In this document: piece by piece, positions 50,802-61,246 of the stretch
Numbering within the stretch: position 1 is the stretch's first letter
Layout of the letters: the number at the start of each line of letters is the position of its first letter
DNA from: Pyropia yezoensis
Taxonomy: Eukaryota; Rhodophyta; Bangiophyceae; Bangiales; Bangiaceae
NCBI GenBank assembly: GCA_009829735.1
Contig: CM020618.1
Location: 30,108,894 to 30,172,893, forward strand
DNA: 64,000 bases
Direction: 5' to 3'
Notes under the pieces: model-generated
Seen by the model: only the letters and a program-made list of their open reading frames with translations
Database searches by the model: none
Told to the model about the DNA's origin: nothing
Position numbers and translations under genes: made by a program

Positions 50802-51209
50802 ATGACGGCCGAGTTGGCTCGCATCGGGGCTATTATGCCCCAGCCAGCCCCACTTGGGCGTGGCAAACGTCGTGCGAGCCGGGCATACTCGCCTCCTCGC
50901 CGTCGTCGCCGACGCTCACGGCGCTCTCCCTCCGTGTCGGAAGACGAGTTGTCTTACTCCGTCTCGGAGTCCTCGACTCCGTCAGAGTCGGAGTCGGTCC
51001 GGCGTCTGCGTCGCCAACTTGCGCGCAAGACTAAGCAGAAGAGTAGCCGCGGTCGTCGCCACGTGCGCGACCGTGAGGGGCGCGACGGGTCCGACTTGGA
51101 GCCGCCGGCCCCGCCGACTGGTGGGGAGTGTTATCGCCGTGGGTCTCGCCGCTCGCCTCTACGTGAGGGCGAGGGCCGTGGGGTTGGAGAGTCTAGCATG
51201 CATGCCTAG
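50802..51209 (+). CDS. Arg/Ser-rich small ORF in element C
   Basis: 135 residues from the ATG at 50802 (MTAELARIGAIMPQPAPLG). It has a basic Arg/Ser-rich region (PPRRRRRRSRRSPS), an acidic Ser stretch, and further Arg-rich segments. It lies in the same orientation and about 320 bases after the accessory ORF at 49308 and may be its continuation or a nucleic-acid-binding tail. Composition alone supports it, so confidence is low. Confidence 0.35.
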   Translation: MTAELARIGAIMPQPAPLGRGKRRASRAYSPPRRRRRRSRRSPSVSEDELSYSVSESSTPSESESVRRLRRQLARKTKQKSSRGRRHVRDREGRDGSDLEPPAPPTGGECYRRGSRRSPLREGEGRGVGESSMHA

Positions 51210-51320
51210 TTGGCAGCTGCCTTTGTTGTGAGAGTGTGAGGGTTAGTGCTGTAGTTAAAAGCCACTCTGCGTACCACTTCGACTTGAAGCACTCTCTTGG
51301 CACTGTTGCTCGGCCTTCCC

Positions 51321-53331
51321 TCACGTTGAGGGAGGGCTGTTAAGGTCTATCTCATTCCGGGCGCAGTACGCCCGGACCTTCTTAGCGGGAAGGTCCTCCA
51401 CATACTCCCACGTATCATCCTTAGCTTTGTAGCCAAACCGACGCACCCTCAACATCAGGCGGTCAGTGTCCTCATCCCATCCGTGGTCGATGAGCTTATC
51501 GAACACGTACTCCTGCGGGCCCTGTTTGGCCGCAGGCAGTGAGGGGAGGCGCCACGCTTTCAAAGCACGCGCCCAAGCTGGGTCGCCTGCAGGCGGTGGT
51601 GCAACTTTGACCACGTCCTGTCCGTTCACTGTGCGGACCCCATCGTCACTTTCGATGGTGAAGCGCCGCCCATCAGTACGAAGGACCTGGTACGGCCCCT
51701 TCGTCTGGAATACCAACTTACCCCCAGTTGGGGTGTGTGAGTGTACCAGCACCCAGTCACCCTGCTCGGGGACATGCTTAGCATTGCGCACCTTTTTGCC
51801 AAAGGTACACTTGTAGCGCTTTTGTGCTTTGTCCATCTCAGCCCTGACTTTAGGGATGGGTTTTTCAAGCCTAGCGGCGAACTCCGCCTTACTCTCAGTA
51901 GGAGTAGGCGTACTGCCACCATCCTCCCTAGTTGGGAGCGGCCGCCGCACAGCAATAGACCGCACGCGACGGGGGGTCACAAAAGCGAGGGGTACTTCCC
52001 CGGTAGATGAGTGAACCTGCGAATTGTAGGCAGTGGTAAGAATAGAAATGTATTGGTCCCACGTTTTCACGTGCTCACTCACATAGTGGCGCAGCTGCCG
52101 AACAATAGTTTTGTTGAAGCGCTCCACCTGCCCATTAGTTTGTGGGTGGTAGGGGGTGGCATAGTTTGCCCGCACCCCCAACATATCCAGCACTCCCTGA
52201 AACAGTACAGACGCAAATTGCGGTCCATTGTCCGATAGTGTACTATCCGGAATGCCATACGCGGCAACCCAGTGATCTAGGAAGGCTGACACGACCGACA
52301 TGGCCGTGATCTCTGCCAGAGGGATCGCTCGCGTAAGTTTCGTGAAGCGGTCACAGATAACCAGGAGGTACTGGTTGCCCTCCTCGGTCACCGGCAGTGG
52401 CCCAAGGATGTCCATCGCCAACGCGGCAAAGGGCTCCTTGGCCGGGAACAATAGCATAGCCGTAGTAGGCCGCCGTTCCATCAGACGGTTCTGTGCACAA
52501 CTTGTGCAGGCAGCCACCCAACTGTAGATGTCCACCACCATGGACGGCCAGTAGTACCTGGTCCTCAGGGTCTAGTACAGTTTACTAGACCCCAGGTGTC
52601 CACCTGTGGGAGCGTTATGGTCCCTCTCAAGGATACTGTCCTTGAGGGATGCGGGGACGACAAGTTGTTCGGTCCCCTGGAATACCCCCCTCCTCATGAG
52701 GAGGCCATCGTCTCCCAGAAAGAACCGCGTCTCCGCCACTGTATCCAGTGTATTCCTCTGCGACTTGCAGAAGGGATCCTCGGCCTGGGCCTTCACCACC
52801 TCGTCCAGGGACAGGGGCAAGTACTTCTTGTTCCCTGGCGCCTCGGGGTTCAACGCCTGACCCGAGCGCGTGACTACCCCCACGATGGGGATGTCCTCAT
52901 CGACTGGGTTCTGGGTTAGTGTCCAGCCCCTCGGTAGGTACCCGAGAGAGGCCGTCAGCAAGGGCATGTTGCCTGCCGGGACGGTACTCAATATCAAAGT
53001 TGAAGGGTGCCAGTCGCTTCCTCCACCGGTTGAGACGAGTGTTTGTACAATCCGTCTTGAAGATGAACTGCAACGCGCGGTGGTCACAGCGGATGAGGAG
53101 CTTCTCACCCTCTAGGTAGTGACGAAGTGACGTCACCGCCCACACCACTGCGAGTCCTTCCAACTCGGTGACTCCGTAGTTCTTCTCGGCCGAGCTCAGC
53201 CCCTTGCTGAAGTATCCCACCGGCAAGTACTTCTTGTCCGGCTGCTGCTGAAGCAACACACAACCAAGTTGGTCGTAGCTAGCGTCCACGTCTAAGATGT
53301 AGTGGCCTCCCAACCTGGGAATAGCCAGGAT
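51321..53331 (-). pseudogene. pol: Element C: pol fragment (RNase H-integrase-chromodomain-like), broken
   Basis: Minus-strand Ty3/gypsy pol. RNase H (ILDVDASYDQLGCVLLQQ, TELEGLAVVWAV) is in one frame at 53313-52897. The linker and integrase zinc finger are in another frame and end in a TAG at 52574 (GSSKLY-stop, where C2 has Gln). The integrase core is open from 52541: LAMDILGPLP, SDNGPQFAS, QTNGQVERFNKT. The tail YVFDKLIDHGWDEDTD...WEYVEDL resembles a chromodomain. The 5' side is cut at 53336 by element D, in the sequence before RNase H. One frameshift and one stop make it non-functional as read. Confidence 0.85.
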
Positions 53332-53336
53332 AGGGG

Positions 53337-54026
53337 TGTAGTGGTTTTACGTACCTTAGGCGCGTAGCACCCAGAACACACAGAGAAACAACCCACCAAG
53401 AACGCGGGGAGACAGGAGAGATACCGAACCGCCGACCGCCTGGCTGGTTCACGCGGGGATCCGCGACCAGGACGACAGTGTTCAAGCACACGCAAGTCTG
53501 TTTTTTTCGAAGGGGGAAGCAACGCGCACCCCCACGCACACTCTTACCCTCTCTCACCCGCACCCAGCAACCCTCCAACCCGGGCCACGTGCGAGCCAAT
53601 CAAAACCCTCCAACATGTCCGGAGGGCCCCCTCCCCCACGGATCATCCCTGCCAGCGGGGCAGGAATCTCCAAGATACGGGGAAGAGGAGCCCCGCCGGA
53701 CATCAGTGCCAACACTCAAGATCTCCCCAATCTCACAATCACGCAAAATACACAATCAAAATCCAAACCCCAAATGCATCCCATCCCGGAATATTGACCA
53801 ATGGCCAATTCCGGTCAGGGGAAATTCCCATACACTGGAAATCCCAACATGGGCTCCAGAACCAATGGCGACCCGGTCCCATCTCCATAGGAGGGGACCA
53901 ATCGGAAGCCAGTAAAATCCCAAGGGGCCAAATCGGCCCCGTCCTCCTCACTAGGAAGGTGGGCACAGGGGTACGACGCGATCTCTTCGAGGTCCCCCCA
54001 CGTGGAGGGCCCATAGGGTCCCTACA
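53337..54026 (-). repeat. Element D 3' LTR (upper boundary tentative)
   Basis: The lower end, TGTAGTGGTTTT, is fixed by the match to 61363. The upper end is placed at CCCTACA (54020-54026) because it gives TGTAG/CTACA ends and a purine-rich tract next to it on the minus strand; this is inference. Confidence 0.6.
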
Positions 54027-54655
54027 CTTCCCACACCTCCAGGGGGTTGCGACCCGCGACCCAGACACCGGGGCAAAAATATCCGGGTGCCTAACGGGCG
54101 GCGGAGGCAATGCCACTTGGCAGCATGCTGGACCCACCGCCGAGTGTACCCACCCCAGGGGGGCGTGGATGACACTGGGTCAGCTCGGCCCCATGGTTTT
54201 CCCTCTTGGGGAGACAATCGTGGCCGCCCCCGTCGAGCGACAGGGGGGGATACGTGGAGACACCCCCTTCAAACCACCACCCGAGGGGTGGGGGACGCAG
54301 CAAGGATAGGACCCGTCGCCTCCCACGGCCCTGCCCGCACAGGGTGGGGACGTGAGGAAACTGGCTCTCCTGGCATAGCCGGGAGCGAGGGGTTTGGGGG
54401 CCTTCTGTACACCCCCCTCAGCCCTGTGTCAAGGGGCCGAGGGGTAGAAGAGGGCCGCCCGTCCACCCGTGAGGGGTGGATCGGAGCGGGAGGGGTGCCA
54501 ACGGGTGCTCGCCGCAAGGACGGCCACCGTCTCCTCCCCCCCTCGGCTCCACCTCGCTGCCACCGGTCTGCGCGCGTCCCCCTCTTCCTCACCCTAAGGG
54601 TGGGGGTGGCATCCACGCACTTCCCCCCTCCGTCGCCTGCGGAGTGTGGCCAGTC

Positions 54656-54967
54656 ATGGCTACCCCGTTGGGGCCATCGGACCACAACGCCACCATGGGT
54701 GACGGCCGCGGACCCGTTTCCCTTTCGGCTCCTTCTTCCCCCCGTGGCCCTTCGGCCACGCGGATGCCACCCGCCGCTCCGGGCGACGTCCTTATGGACG
54801 ACGCCGGGAGCGGCCGGGGTGATGCCGGTCCGGCTTCGCCGGCCGAGGTACCTGTACTACCGTTGGCGGACTCGGGGGGCCTGGCCCCCTTCCTTCTTCA
54901 CTGCCGCTTCGGCGCGACTACCCGTCACCCTAAGGGTGACTTGCAGACAAGACGCCAATCATCCTAA
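54656..54967 (+). CDS. Possible antisense ORF of element D
   Basis: 103 codons from MATPLGPSDHNATMGDGRG, rich in Pro, Ser and Ala with an acidic patch (VLMDDAGSGRGDAG), then a stop. It lies opposite and downstream of D pol, as in element A. After the stop other frames continue with VALRVTLEPYWHRVASV. It may be a decayed form of the accessory protein; similarity is too weak to be sure. Confidence 0.25.
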   Translation: MATPLGPSDHNATMGDGRGPVSLSAPSSPRGPSATRMPPAAPGDVLMDDAGSGRGDAGPASPAEVPVLPLADSGGLAPFLLHCRFGATTRHPKGDLQTRRQSS

Positions 54968-55371
54968 GGGTGGCGACCAGTTACAGTATGAGGCTCAAGG
55001 CAAGGGCGTCGCTCATGCCAAGGCAAGGATGGGGGCCGAAGGCTCCCACAAGAATTTCGCAAGGTGACCAAGGGACCTCCTCAAGGGTGACCGATGGTCA
55101 CGCTTCATCTCGGCGCCCAAGTATCGCGTACTCTCGTCCGTGCCGGTGGCCCTTAGGGTCACCCTGGAGCCATACTGGCACCGAGTTGCCAGTGTATCCG
55201 TCATCTGCAAGGCATGCTCGGGGTACCCCCGTGCAGCGGACCCCATGGGGGTCGAGCAAAACAATTTTCCGGACATGACGCGCAGGAAGAGGACAGCCAT
55301 CCACCACCGTTTCCCGTCGACGTCGACCCCCTCCACACCAATACCGGTGTGGATGCCATCGATGAGGACGC

Positions 55372-55446
55372 ACCTCCAACATTCGAACCCGCGACCTCGC
55401 CATTAGTAGGCAAAAACCTTACACACTGTGCTATGCACACTTTCTT
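55372..55446 (-). tRNA. tRNA-like relic (A- and B-box-like)
   Basis: The minus strand reads TAGCACAGTGTGTAAGG (A-box-like), then a five-pair anticodon-like stem, then GGTCGCGGGTTCGAATG (B-box-like). The T-stem 3' strand and the acceptor stem do not pair, so it is not a working tRNA. More likely it is a tRNA-derived relic or a chance pol III promoter. Confidence 0.25.
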
Positions 55447-55517
55447 CGAGGCCTGAGCACCCTTAGCACATGATGTACTCATCCGATTTTGCAGCCACTC
55501 CCCTTGGGAGTTAGTTG

Positions 55518-58500
55518 CTACTCTTCTTCTTCCGTCCCCCCTTGGGGGAAGAGTCGGGACCCTTGGTCCCGTCCCTTGATGGGGAGCTTGTGCCTTCGGG
55601 CATACTTCAGCAGAGCCGCCCGTGGCACACCCTTCTTGGGATGCCAAGTATCCCCTTCGGGACCGTGGCCAAACCACCGCACCCGGAAGTCCAAGTCGGG
55701 CTTCCCGTCTTCGTCCTCCACCCACTGGTGGCCGACAATCTGTTCGAACACGTCCTTCCCCGGGGATTCCTCGGGGCATTCGTTGAACGCGTCCCGGGCT
55801 TCCCGTGCCCGCATCCATACTGGATCCCCTGCCATAGGCGGGGGAGCACGTATGATATTGTCTTTGCTCTGGGTCTGTTCTCTCGTAGGCGTTTCAATAA
55901 GAAACCGTTGCCCGTCCGTGCGTAGCACCATATACGGTCCCCTCGTCCTTGGAGACATTTTCGTCCGCCCCTTAGCATATGATTTCACACAAACCCAATC
56001 TCCTTGAGACATAGTCTCTTTTTCTTGTTGTATACCAGCGTCATAAACGCGTTTATAGGCCTCTTGGGCCTTATCCAAATTCTTCCTAATCCGGGGGATT
56101 AGGTGGCGCATTTCCTTCACATATTGAACCGCCGCCGTATCGGCGTCAGGCTCTTCCGTGTCCACAGAGCGTACCTTAGGTAAGCGCTCGATATTCGACG
56201 CTTGCAAGCGCCGAGGGCTCACAAAAGTCATTGGGGCTACCCCAGTGCTCGAATGTACCTGCATATTATATGCAGTCGTCAGGAGGGACACATAGCGATC
56301 CCATTCCCGTGGGTGCTCGGACGAATACGTCCGTAGCTGCCGCATGATTGTCTTGTTATACCGTTCCACTTGACCGTTGGTCTGTGGGTGATACGGAGTC
56401 GTGTAGTTTGTGGAAATCCCTAGGAGCCCCATGACTCCTTGGAAATAGACGGCCGCAAACTGAGGTCCGTTGTCCGTCAGAGTAGAATCCGGGATGCCAT
56501 AGGCAGCCACCCAATAATCGATAAATGCAGAGGCTACCCCAAGGGCAGTCGTGTCCGATAGTGGGACCGCCCTCACCAGATTGGTGAACCGGTCGCACAT
56601 CACCAGGAGCATGTTGTGCCCATTCTCCGTCCTTGGAAGAGGACCCAGTAAATCCATGGCCACCGATTGGAATGGCTCATGGGCGGGGAAAAGCTTCATA
56701 GGAGACTTATGCCTCCTATCCGACATGCGGTTCTTGGTGCATCCTGGGCAGTTATAAACATACCCGTATACATCCGCCACTAGGGCGGGCCAATAAAAAT
56801 ACTGGCGCATCGTTCTGTACATCTTCCGGGAACCCGGATGACCCGCCGTAGGCGCGACATGATACATTTCCAGAACACGCTTCCGCAGTGTGTCCGGGAT
56901 GACCCATTGGTTATTCCCCCCGAGTAGGGAGTGGCGACATAATACACCATCGTCGTCTTTAAAGAAGAAGGCGTTTCGCTGCCAACGGGCCTCCTTTGGA
57001 GGGATGAGAGGCCCCTCCATCCGGCGTTGTTTGCAAAACTCATCCGAGGCCTGGGCCTCAATGAGCTCTCGAAGCGTAATTTTCCCGAGGCCCTTCGGGC
57101 TTCGGTCTGTGAGGGCCTTTGCTGACCGGGTCACCGCCAATATGGGTATCTGGTCATCCAAAGGTGTCCTATCCAAGCCATCCGTAAGAAGGCGAGACAG
57201 GGCATCAGCCACTTTGTGGTCCTTCCCCGGTTTGTGCTTAATTTGGTAGGAGAATTCCGCCAAGCGGAGCCTCCAGCCCGTAAGGCGTCGATTAGGGCTA
57301 TTGCTTGTCATCACAGAAGTGAGGGCAGAATGGTCACAGCGCACCAGAAATTCGGATCCTTCCAAGAAGGAACGCAGGTAGGTCACTGACCATACCACTC
57401 CGAGTGCCTCAATTTCTGTGGCACAGTAGTTCCGCTCGGCCGGGGACAGACCCCGACTAAAATACCCGACGGGGAGATACTCCCCGTCCTCCTGTTGTTG
57501 CAGCAAGGCACAGCCCAGTTGCTCATAGCTGGCGTCCACCTCCAAAATATAATGGGCTCCCTCCCGAGGGATGGCCAAAATAGGAGGCTTCAGAAGGCAG
57601 TCGCGAAGCTCCTCGAACGCCGCTTGAGTCTCCTCCGTTGGAGGAGGTAGTTCCTTGGCTAGGTGCGTACTAGTCAGCACGTTCAGCGGTCGGGCGATAC
57701 GGGCAAAATTCGGGACAAACCTTCGGTATACCCCGCACATGCCCAAGAAGCTCTTCAGCTGCGTTTGTGTACGCGGATAATGCAACCCCTTGAGGGCTTT
57801 GGTATTTTTCTCATTCACGGCCACCCGCCCTGGGCGGATGACATGTCCCAAATATTCGACCTCCCTCTGAAAGAGGTGGCACTTGGACGCCTTCAGCGAC
57901 ACGCCGTTCTCCTTGAGGAGACTCAAAACGTGTTCCAAGTGGTGCAGGTGCTCCTCGTCAGAACGAGAAAAGACGATAACATCGTCTAAATATACGAGGC
58001 AGGTCTGCCACTTCACACCAGCCAGGATAATATCCATAGCTCTCTGGAACGTCGCTGGAGCGTTGCAGAGCCCAAATGGCAACCGTGTACATTGCCATAT
58101 GCCCTTATGACACGTAAATGCCGTCAGGTGCTTATCCTCTGGTGCAATAGGAATTTGCCAATATCCAGCGTTACAATCTAGGGTGCTAAACACCCTGGCC
58201 TCCCCTAGGGAGTCCAAACATTCATCCATCCTTGGGATGGGATATGCATCCTTCACCGTGACGAGGTTGAGCCGCCGGTAGTCAATACAAAACCGGGGCG
58301 TGCCGTCCGACTTCGGGCCGATTACCACGGGACTAGCCCACTCGCCCTCGGCGGGTTCAATAACGTCGAGTTTTCGCATCCGTTCCACTTGTTCCCCTTC
58401 CAACTGGCGATGCTTGTGCCCCGCCTTGTAAGGATGTTGCCTTACCGGGGTTGCCCCGGGTTTTAAGCGGATACGGTGCACGGTATTCTTGATGAGCCCA

Positions 58501-59462
58501 AGAGTACCATCCCATAGGGATTTGTATTTCTCCACCAGCTCCAAGAGCTGGCCACGTAGGGCTTCAGGGACCTCTCCTAGGTCAACCTCAGAATGGGCGC
58601 CCTCCTCCTTCACCACAGGACCTTCGCTCAGCTTCTGCATCTCTTCTTGAGAGACGCTCAGTATTGGTCCCTGATAGGATGATATTGACGCAACCACCGT
58701 CCCAACGGGAAGGCGGACCATCCTTGGCGTAGGATTCATCATTTGCACGGTGTACGGGGCGTCCCGGTTTAGCTCCGCGGGGCCGTTCGCCACGTGAACA
58801 CCGTACTTGGAGGCGATACGGGGCTGCCCGGAAATAATCCCGTGGCCTTGGAAATTCCCTCGCACCTTCACATGCGAGATAACCCCAGGCTTCAGCCTCA
58901 ACTTGTGACACGAGGTGAGTTTTGCGGTCTTGACCTGTGGACAAGCGCACACAGGGTTCCACTTAATGGGACCCGTTTCCACATCCTCCGTATCCCGGAG
59001 AATTGGGACAACCATCCCTGTCTTGAGGGTCACCGCCTGGTCCTCACAGGAGATGGTTTTCACCTCCGTGTCACCAAATGAATTTCCTAATATGACGGGT
59101 ACCGCCATATTATCGATCACTCCAAAGCAGACGTAGAAGACTTGGTTTCCCACTTGTAAGCCCAAGCGTACAGTTCCTCGAATGGGGAGCCACCCCCCAT
59201 TCAGGTCAAAGTACAATATATTCTCCAGCTCCCCTAGGGGCTGGAGCCCCATTCCCTTCGGGAGCAAGGAGCTTCGAATCAGGGAGGGCCCGCTGCCGGT
59301 ATCCAGGACAGCGTGCAAAGCATGCTCTAACCCTTCAGTAGCAAACAGATGTACAGCCAGCTGATAACTGGATGAAGGCATAATCGCGCAAATAACATTT
59401 TCCCGTTTCACCCCCTTAGGGAGTGCCAATAATGCAGGCTTGTTCGTTGGGGGGCGGCGCAA
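55518..59462 (-). CDS. pol: Element D pol polyprotein (PR-RT-RNase H-IN-chromodomain-like)
   Basis: 1314 codons from a TTG at 59462; the frame is open from the GGGAAAC site at 59537, so translation as Gag-Pol by -1 frameshifting is expected. The first ATG would be residue 28. Domains: retropepsin AVLDTGSGPSLIR (near residue 54); reverse transcriptase with VYLDDVIVFSR (about 490); RNase H (ILEVDASYEQLGCALLQQ, TEIEALGVVWSV); integrase zinc finger (HVAPTAGHPGSRK, NCPGCTKNR); core VAMDLLGPLP, TDNGPQFA and QTNGQVERYNKT. The C-terminal VFEQIVGHQWVEDEDGKPD...GDTWHP resembles a chromodomain. All key residues are present and there is no stop. Confidence 0.95.
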   Translation of the reverse strand: MRRPPTNKPALLALPKGVKRENVICAIMPSSSYQLAVHLFATEGLEHALHAVLDTGSGPSLIRSSLLPKGMGLQPLGELENILYFDLNGGWLPIRGTVRLGLQVGNQVFYVCFGVIDNMAVPVILGNSFGDTEVKTISCEDQAVTLKTGMVVPILRDTEDVETGPIKWNPVCACPQVKTAKLTSCHKLRLKPGVISHVKVRGNFQGHGIISGQPRIASKYGVHVANGPAELNRDAPYTVQMMNPTPRMVRLPVGTVVASISSYQGPILSVSQEEMQKLSEGPVVKEEGAHSEVDLGEVPEALRGQLLELVEKYKSLWDGTLGLIKNTVHRIRLKPGATPVRQHPYKAGHKHRQLEGEQVERMRKLDVIEPAEGEWASPVVIGPKSDGTPRFCIDYRRLNLVTVKDAYPIPRMDECLDSLGEARVFSTLDCNAGYWQIPIAPEDKHLTAFTCHKGIWQCTRLPFGLCNAPATFQRAMDIILAGVKWQTCLVYLDDVIVFSRSDEEHLHHLEHVLSLLKENGVSLKASKCHLFQREVEYLGHVIRPGRVAVNEKNTKALKGLHYPRTQTQLKSFLGMCGVYRRFVPNFARIARPLNVLTSTHLAKELPPPTEETQAAFEELRDCLLKPPILAIPREGAHYILEVDASYEQLGCALLQQQEDGEYLPVGYFSRGLSPAERNYCATEIEALGVVWSVTYLRSFLEGSEFLVRCDHSALTSVMTSNSPNRRLTGWRLRLAEFSYQIKHKPGKDHKVADALSRLLTDGLDRTPLDDQIPILAVTRSAKALTDRSPKGLGKITLRELIEAQASDEFCKQRRMEGPLIPPKEARWQRNAFFFKDDDGVLCRHSLLGGNNQWVIPDTLRKRVLEMYHVAPTAGHPGSRKMYRTMRQYFYWPALVADVYGYVYNCPGCTKNRMSDRRHKSPMKLFPAHEPFQSVAMDLLGPLPRTENGHNMLLVMCDRFTNLVRAVPLSDTTALGVASAFIDYWVAAYGIPDSTLTDNGPQFAAVYFQGVMGLLGISTNYTTPYHPQTNGQVERYNKTIMRQLRTYSSEHPREWDRYVSLLTTAYNMQVHSSTGVAPMTFVSPRRLQASNIERLPKVRSVDTEEPDADTAAVQYVKEMRHLIPRIRKNLDKAQEAYKRVYDAGIQQEKETMSQGDWVCVKSYAKGRTKMSPRTRGPYMVLRTDGQRFLIETPTREQTQSKDNIIRAPPPMAGDPVWMRAREARDAFNECPEESPGKDVFEQIVGHQWVEDEDGKPDLDFRVRWFGHGPEGDTWHPKKGVPRAALLKYARRHKLPIKGRDQGSRLFPQGGTEEEE

Positions 59463-59524
59463 AATCCTCTTAGGCCCCCCCGTATCTGGGGACGTTGTGG
59501 GAGAAGCTCTAGGGGGACCGCCCC

Positions 59525-61246
59525 TTACGCGTTTCCCGAAGATGAGGAATCAGAGGAGCTCCCCTTGGGGGAACTCGGTCGATCTACCTTCCCCTTTGGG
59601 GAGGGCGTGACCGCAGCAATTGCCCCGCCAGTGCGGGCGGAGTCTCGGGCCTCCTTGCGCTCCGCGCGCGCCTTGGCCATCTGTGCTCGAGTCGCCTCCG
59701 GGAGGTGTGGACAATTTGACATCCAGTGGGAGGTACTATTGCAGACGTGGCAGGGGAAGAGTTCCCGCTTCCCGTCCGTCCATCTGGACCCCCCAGAGGG
59801 TCGATAATCCTTGCGGGGAGAGCCAGAGGCCTCCCCCACTTCCTGGGGTGACGACGTAACAGCCGCCAGAGCCCGACGCGCCATGCGGCGAGCGTTACGC
59901 TCCGCGTCTTCTTTAGCCTTTAACTCCTTGGCGACGGCTTGAACCCGCCGCCGGAAATCTCCTGCCCGTCGGGCATACTGTACCACCAGCTCAATAGGAG
60001 CATGAGGGTGGTCAGCCACGTAGTTCCGTACCTCGTGCCGAATTTCCCACCAGGTGCCCTGCATAAAGCGGGCTCGGACCTGGCCCGAGGTTTGTATATA
60101 TCCACACTTCGCGTGGAGTTCCATGAGGCGGCGGTGGAACGCCGTCTCTGTCTCATCCTCCTCTTGGGAGGCACCATTAAAAATGGCCTCCTGTTCATTC
60201 AGGAGATGCTCATCTGCGTACGCGCGCAGAAGCCAATTCACCAGTTCCAAATAGGAGGTCACCTCCCCAGTGCGCCGGCCGTCATCGACGGACGGGCGAA
60301 TTCGATAAAGGTCCCTCTTCAAGGGATCCTTAGTAAATTCCGGGAGGAGAAGCAAAGCTCGCCCCTCTGAGAGGCCGTTATCATTTGCCGCTTTTACGAA
60401 GCGGTTAAGAAATTCGAAGACTCCCAGAGGAGGGTCTCCCCCCCATTCACAATCGCGACCAAATATACTGGCCAGGTCCTTTCGCTTGTTACCCAGGCCT
60501 TGGGCCTCGGCTCCCGATACTCGGTTGTCCTTGTTCTTGAGAGCATATGTCTCACAGTCCAGCAGGCTCGCATAACGATCGTCTGCCGGAATAATTTTGG
60601 GGGGAATCTCCCGTAGGGGGACTCGCCCCGGTCCTGCCTGAGCGGAAACCGCTCGGACTACAGGTCGCGGGCGCCGACGGCGCTCGGGAGGCGAAGCCTC
60701 CCCTCCGGAATAATCCGAAGTCGACTCAGATGAAGAACTGGGCTGCCGGCCACGCTGGCGCTCCCGCTTCTTTACACTTTGCTCCACAAAACTCAACCGT
60801 TGGTTGAGTGGAGTCAGCAGGCCGCTAACAGCCTCCACCATCGCTTTCTTCCAATCCTCCGTAGGAGTATCCGATCCAGGGGCCACAAACGCTCGAGGTG
60901 TCTCCTTAGGAGACGATGCCACCGTGAGGGGAACCGGAGGGGTGGGCGTTCCCTCAGAATCCACCCCCGCAAAGGGGAGAATCCCAGGAAAATTGCCGAA
61001 GCCGGTTGAATGCCCTCCCTCGCGCTTCCCGCGCGGCTGGGAATACGGTTCGCCCGATGGGCCTTCCGAACCAATTTCCAGCGGGGGTAGCCGGGTAGTC
61101 ACCCTACGGGTGGCCAGGTCATCAACTCCAGCCCCTTGGGCGCGCGGAGGAGCAGCGCCTCCAATCGCGCTCTCCTTCGTCACGGATGAACCGCCCTCCA
61201 GGACTCCCGTCTCCCCCTGAGGGGGATGCTGCTCGTTATCAGACAT
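59525..61246 (-). CDS. gag: Element D gag polyprotein
   Basis: 573 residues from the ATG at 61246 (MSDNEQHPPQGETG). The N-terminal half is Pro/Ser/Arg-rich. A helical capsid-like part lies about 230-430 (SIFGRDCEWGGDPPLGVFEF, LELVNWLLRAYADEHLLNEQ, ARFMQGTWWEIRHEVRNYV). A CCHC zinc knuckle CHVCNSTSHWMSNCP lies near residue 505, and the Ser-rich tail ends SSSSGNA. The stop (59527-59525) is one codon after GGGAAAC. Confidence 0.92.
   Translation of the reverse strand: MSDNEQHPPQGETGVLEGGSSVTKESAIGGAAPPRAQGAGVDDLATRRVTTRLPPLEIGSEGPSGEPYSQPRGKREGGHSTGFGNFPGILPFAGVDSEGTPTPPVPLTVASSPKETPRAFVAPGSDTPTEDWKKAMVEAVSGLLTPLNQRLSFVEQSVKKRERQRGRQPSSSSESTSDYSGGEASPPERRRRPRPVVRAVSAQAGPGRVPLREIPPKIIPADDRYASLLDCETYALKNKDNRVSGAEAQGLGNKRKDLASIFGRDCEWGGDPPLGVFEFLNRFVKAANDNGLSEGRALLLLPEFTKDPLKRDLYRIRPSVDDGRRTGEVTSYLELVNWLLRAYADEHLLNEQEAIFNGASQEEDETETAFHRRLMELHAKCGYIQTSGQVRARFMQGTWWEIRHEVRNYVADHPHAPIELVVQYARRAGDFRRRVQAVAKELKAKEDAERNARRMARRALAAVTSSPQEVGEASGSPRKDYRPSGGSRWTDGKRELFPCHVCNSTSHWMSNCPHLPEATRAQMAKARAERKEARDSARTGGAIAAVTPSPKGKVDRPSSPKGSSSDSSSSGNA
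59531..59537 (-). promoter_or_regulatory. -1 frameshift slippery heptamer GGGAAAC (element D)
   Basis: Reads G GGA AAC GCG TAA in the gag frame. A 5-base spacer precedes a 5-bp stem (AGGGG 59525-59521 with CCCCT 59515-59511, loop CGGTC). The -1 frame stays open into pol and has a stop (TGA) only about 20 bases before the heptamer. Confidence 0.8.

Noticed and set aside
54087..55067. 326-codon plus-strand frame in the 3' region of element D
   Set aside because: It crosses the tentative LTR end, is Arg/Pro/Gly-rich with no domain, and competes with other frames.
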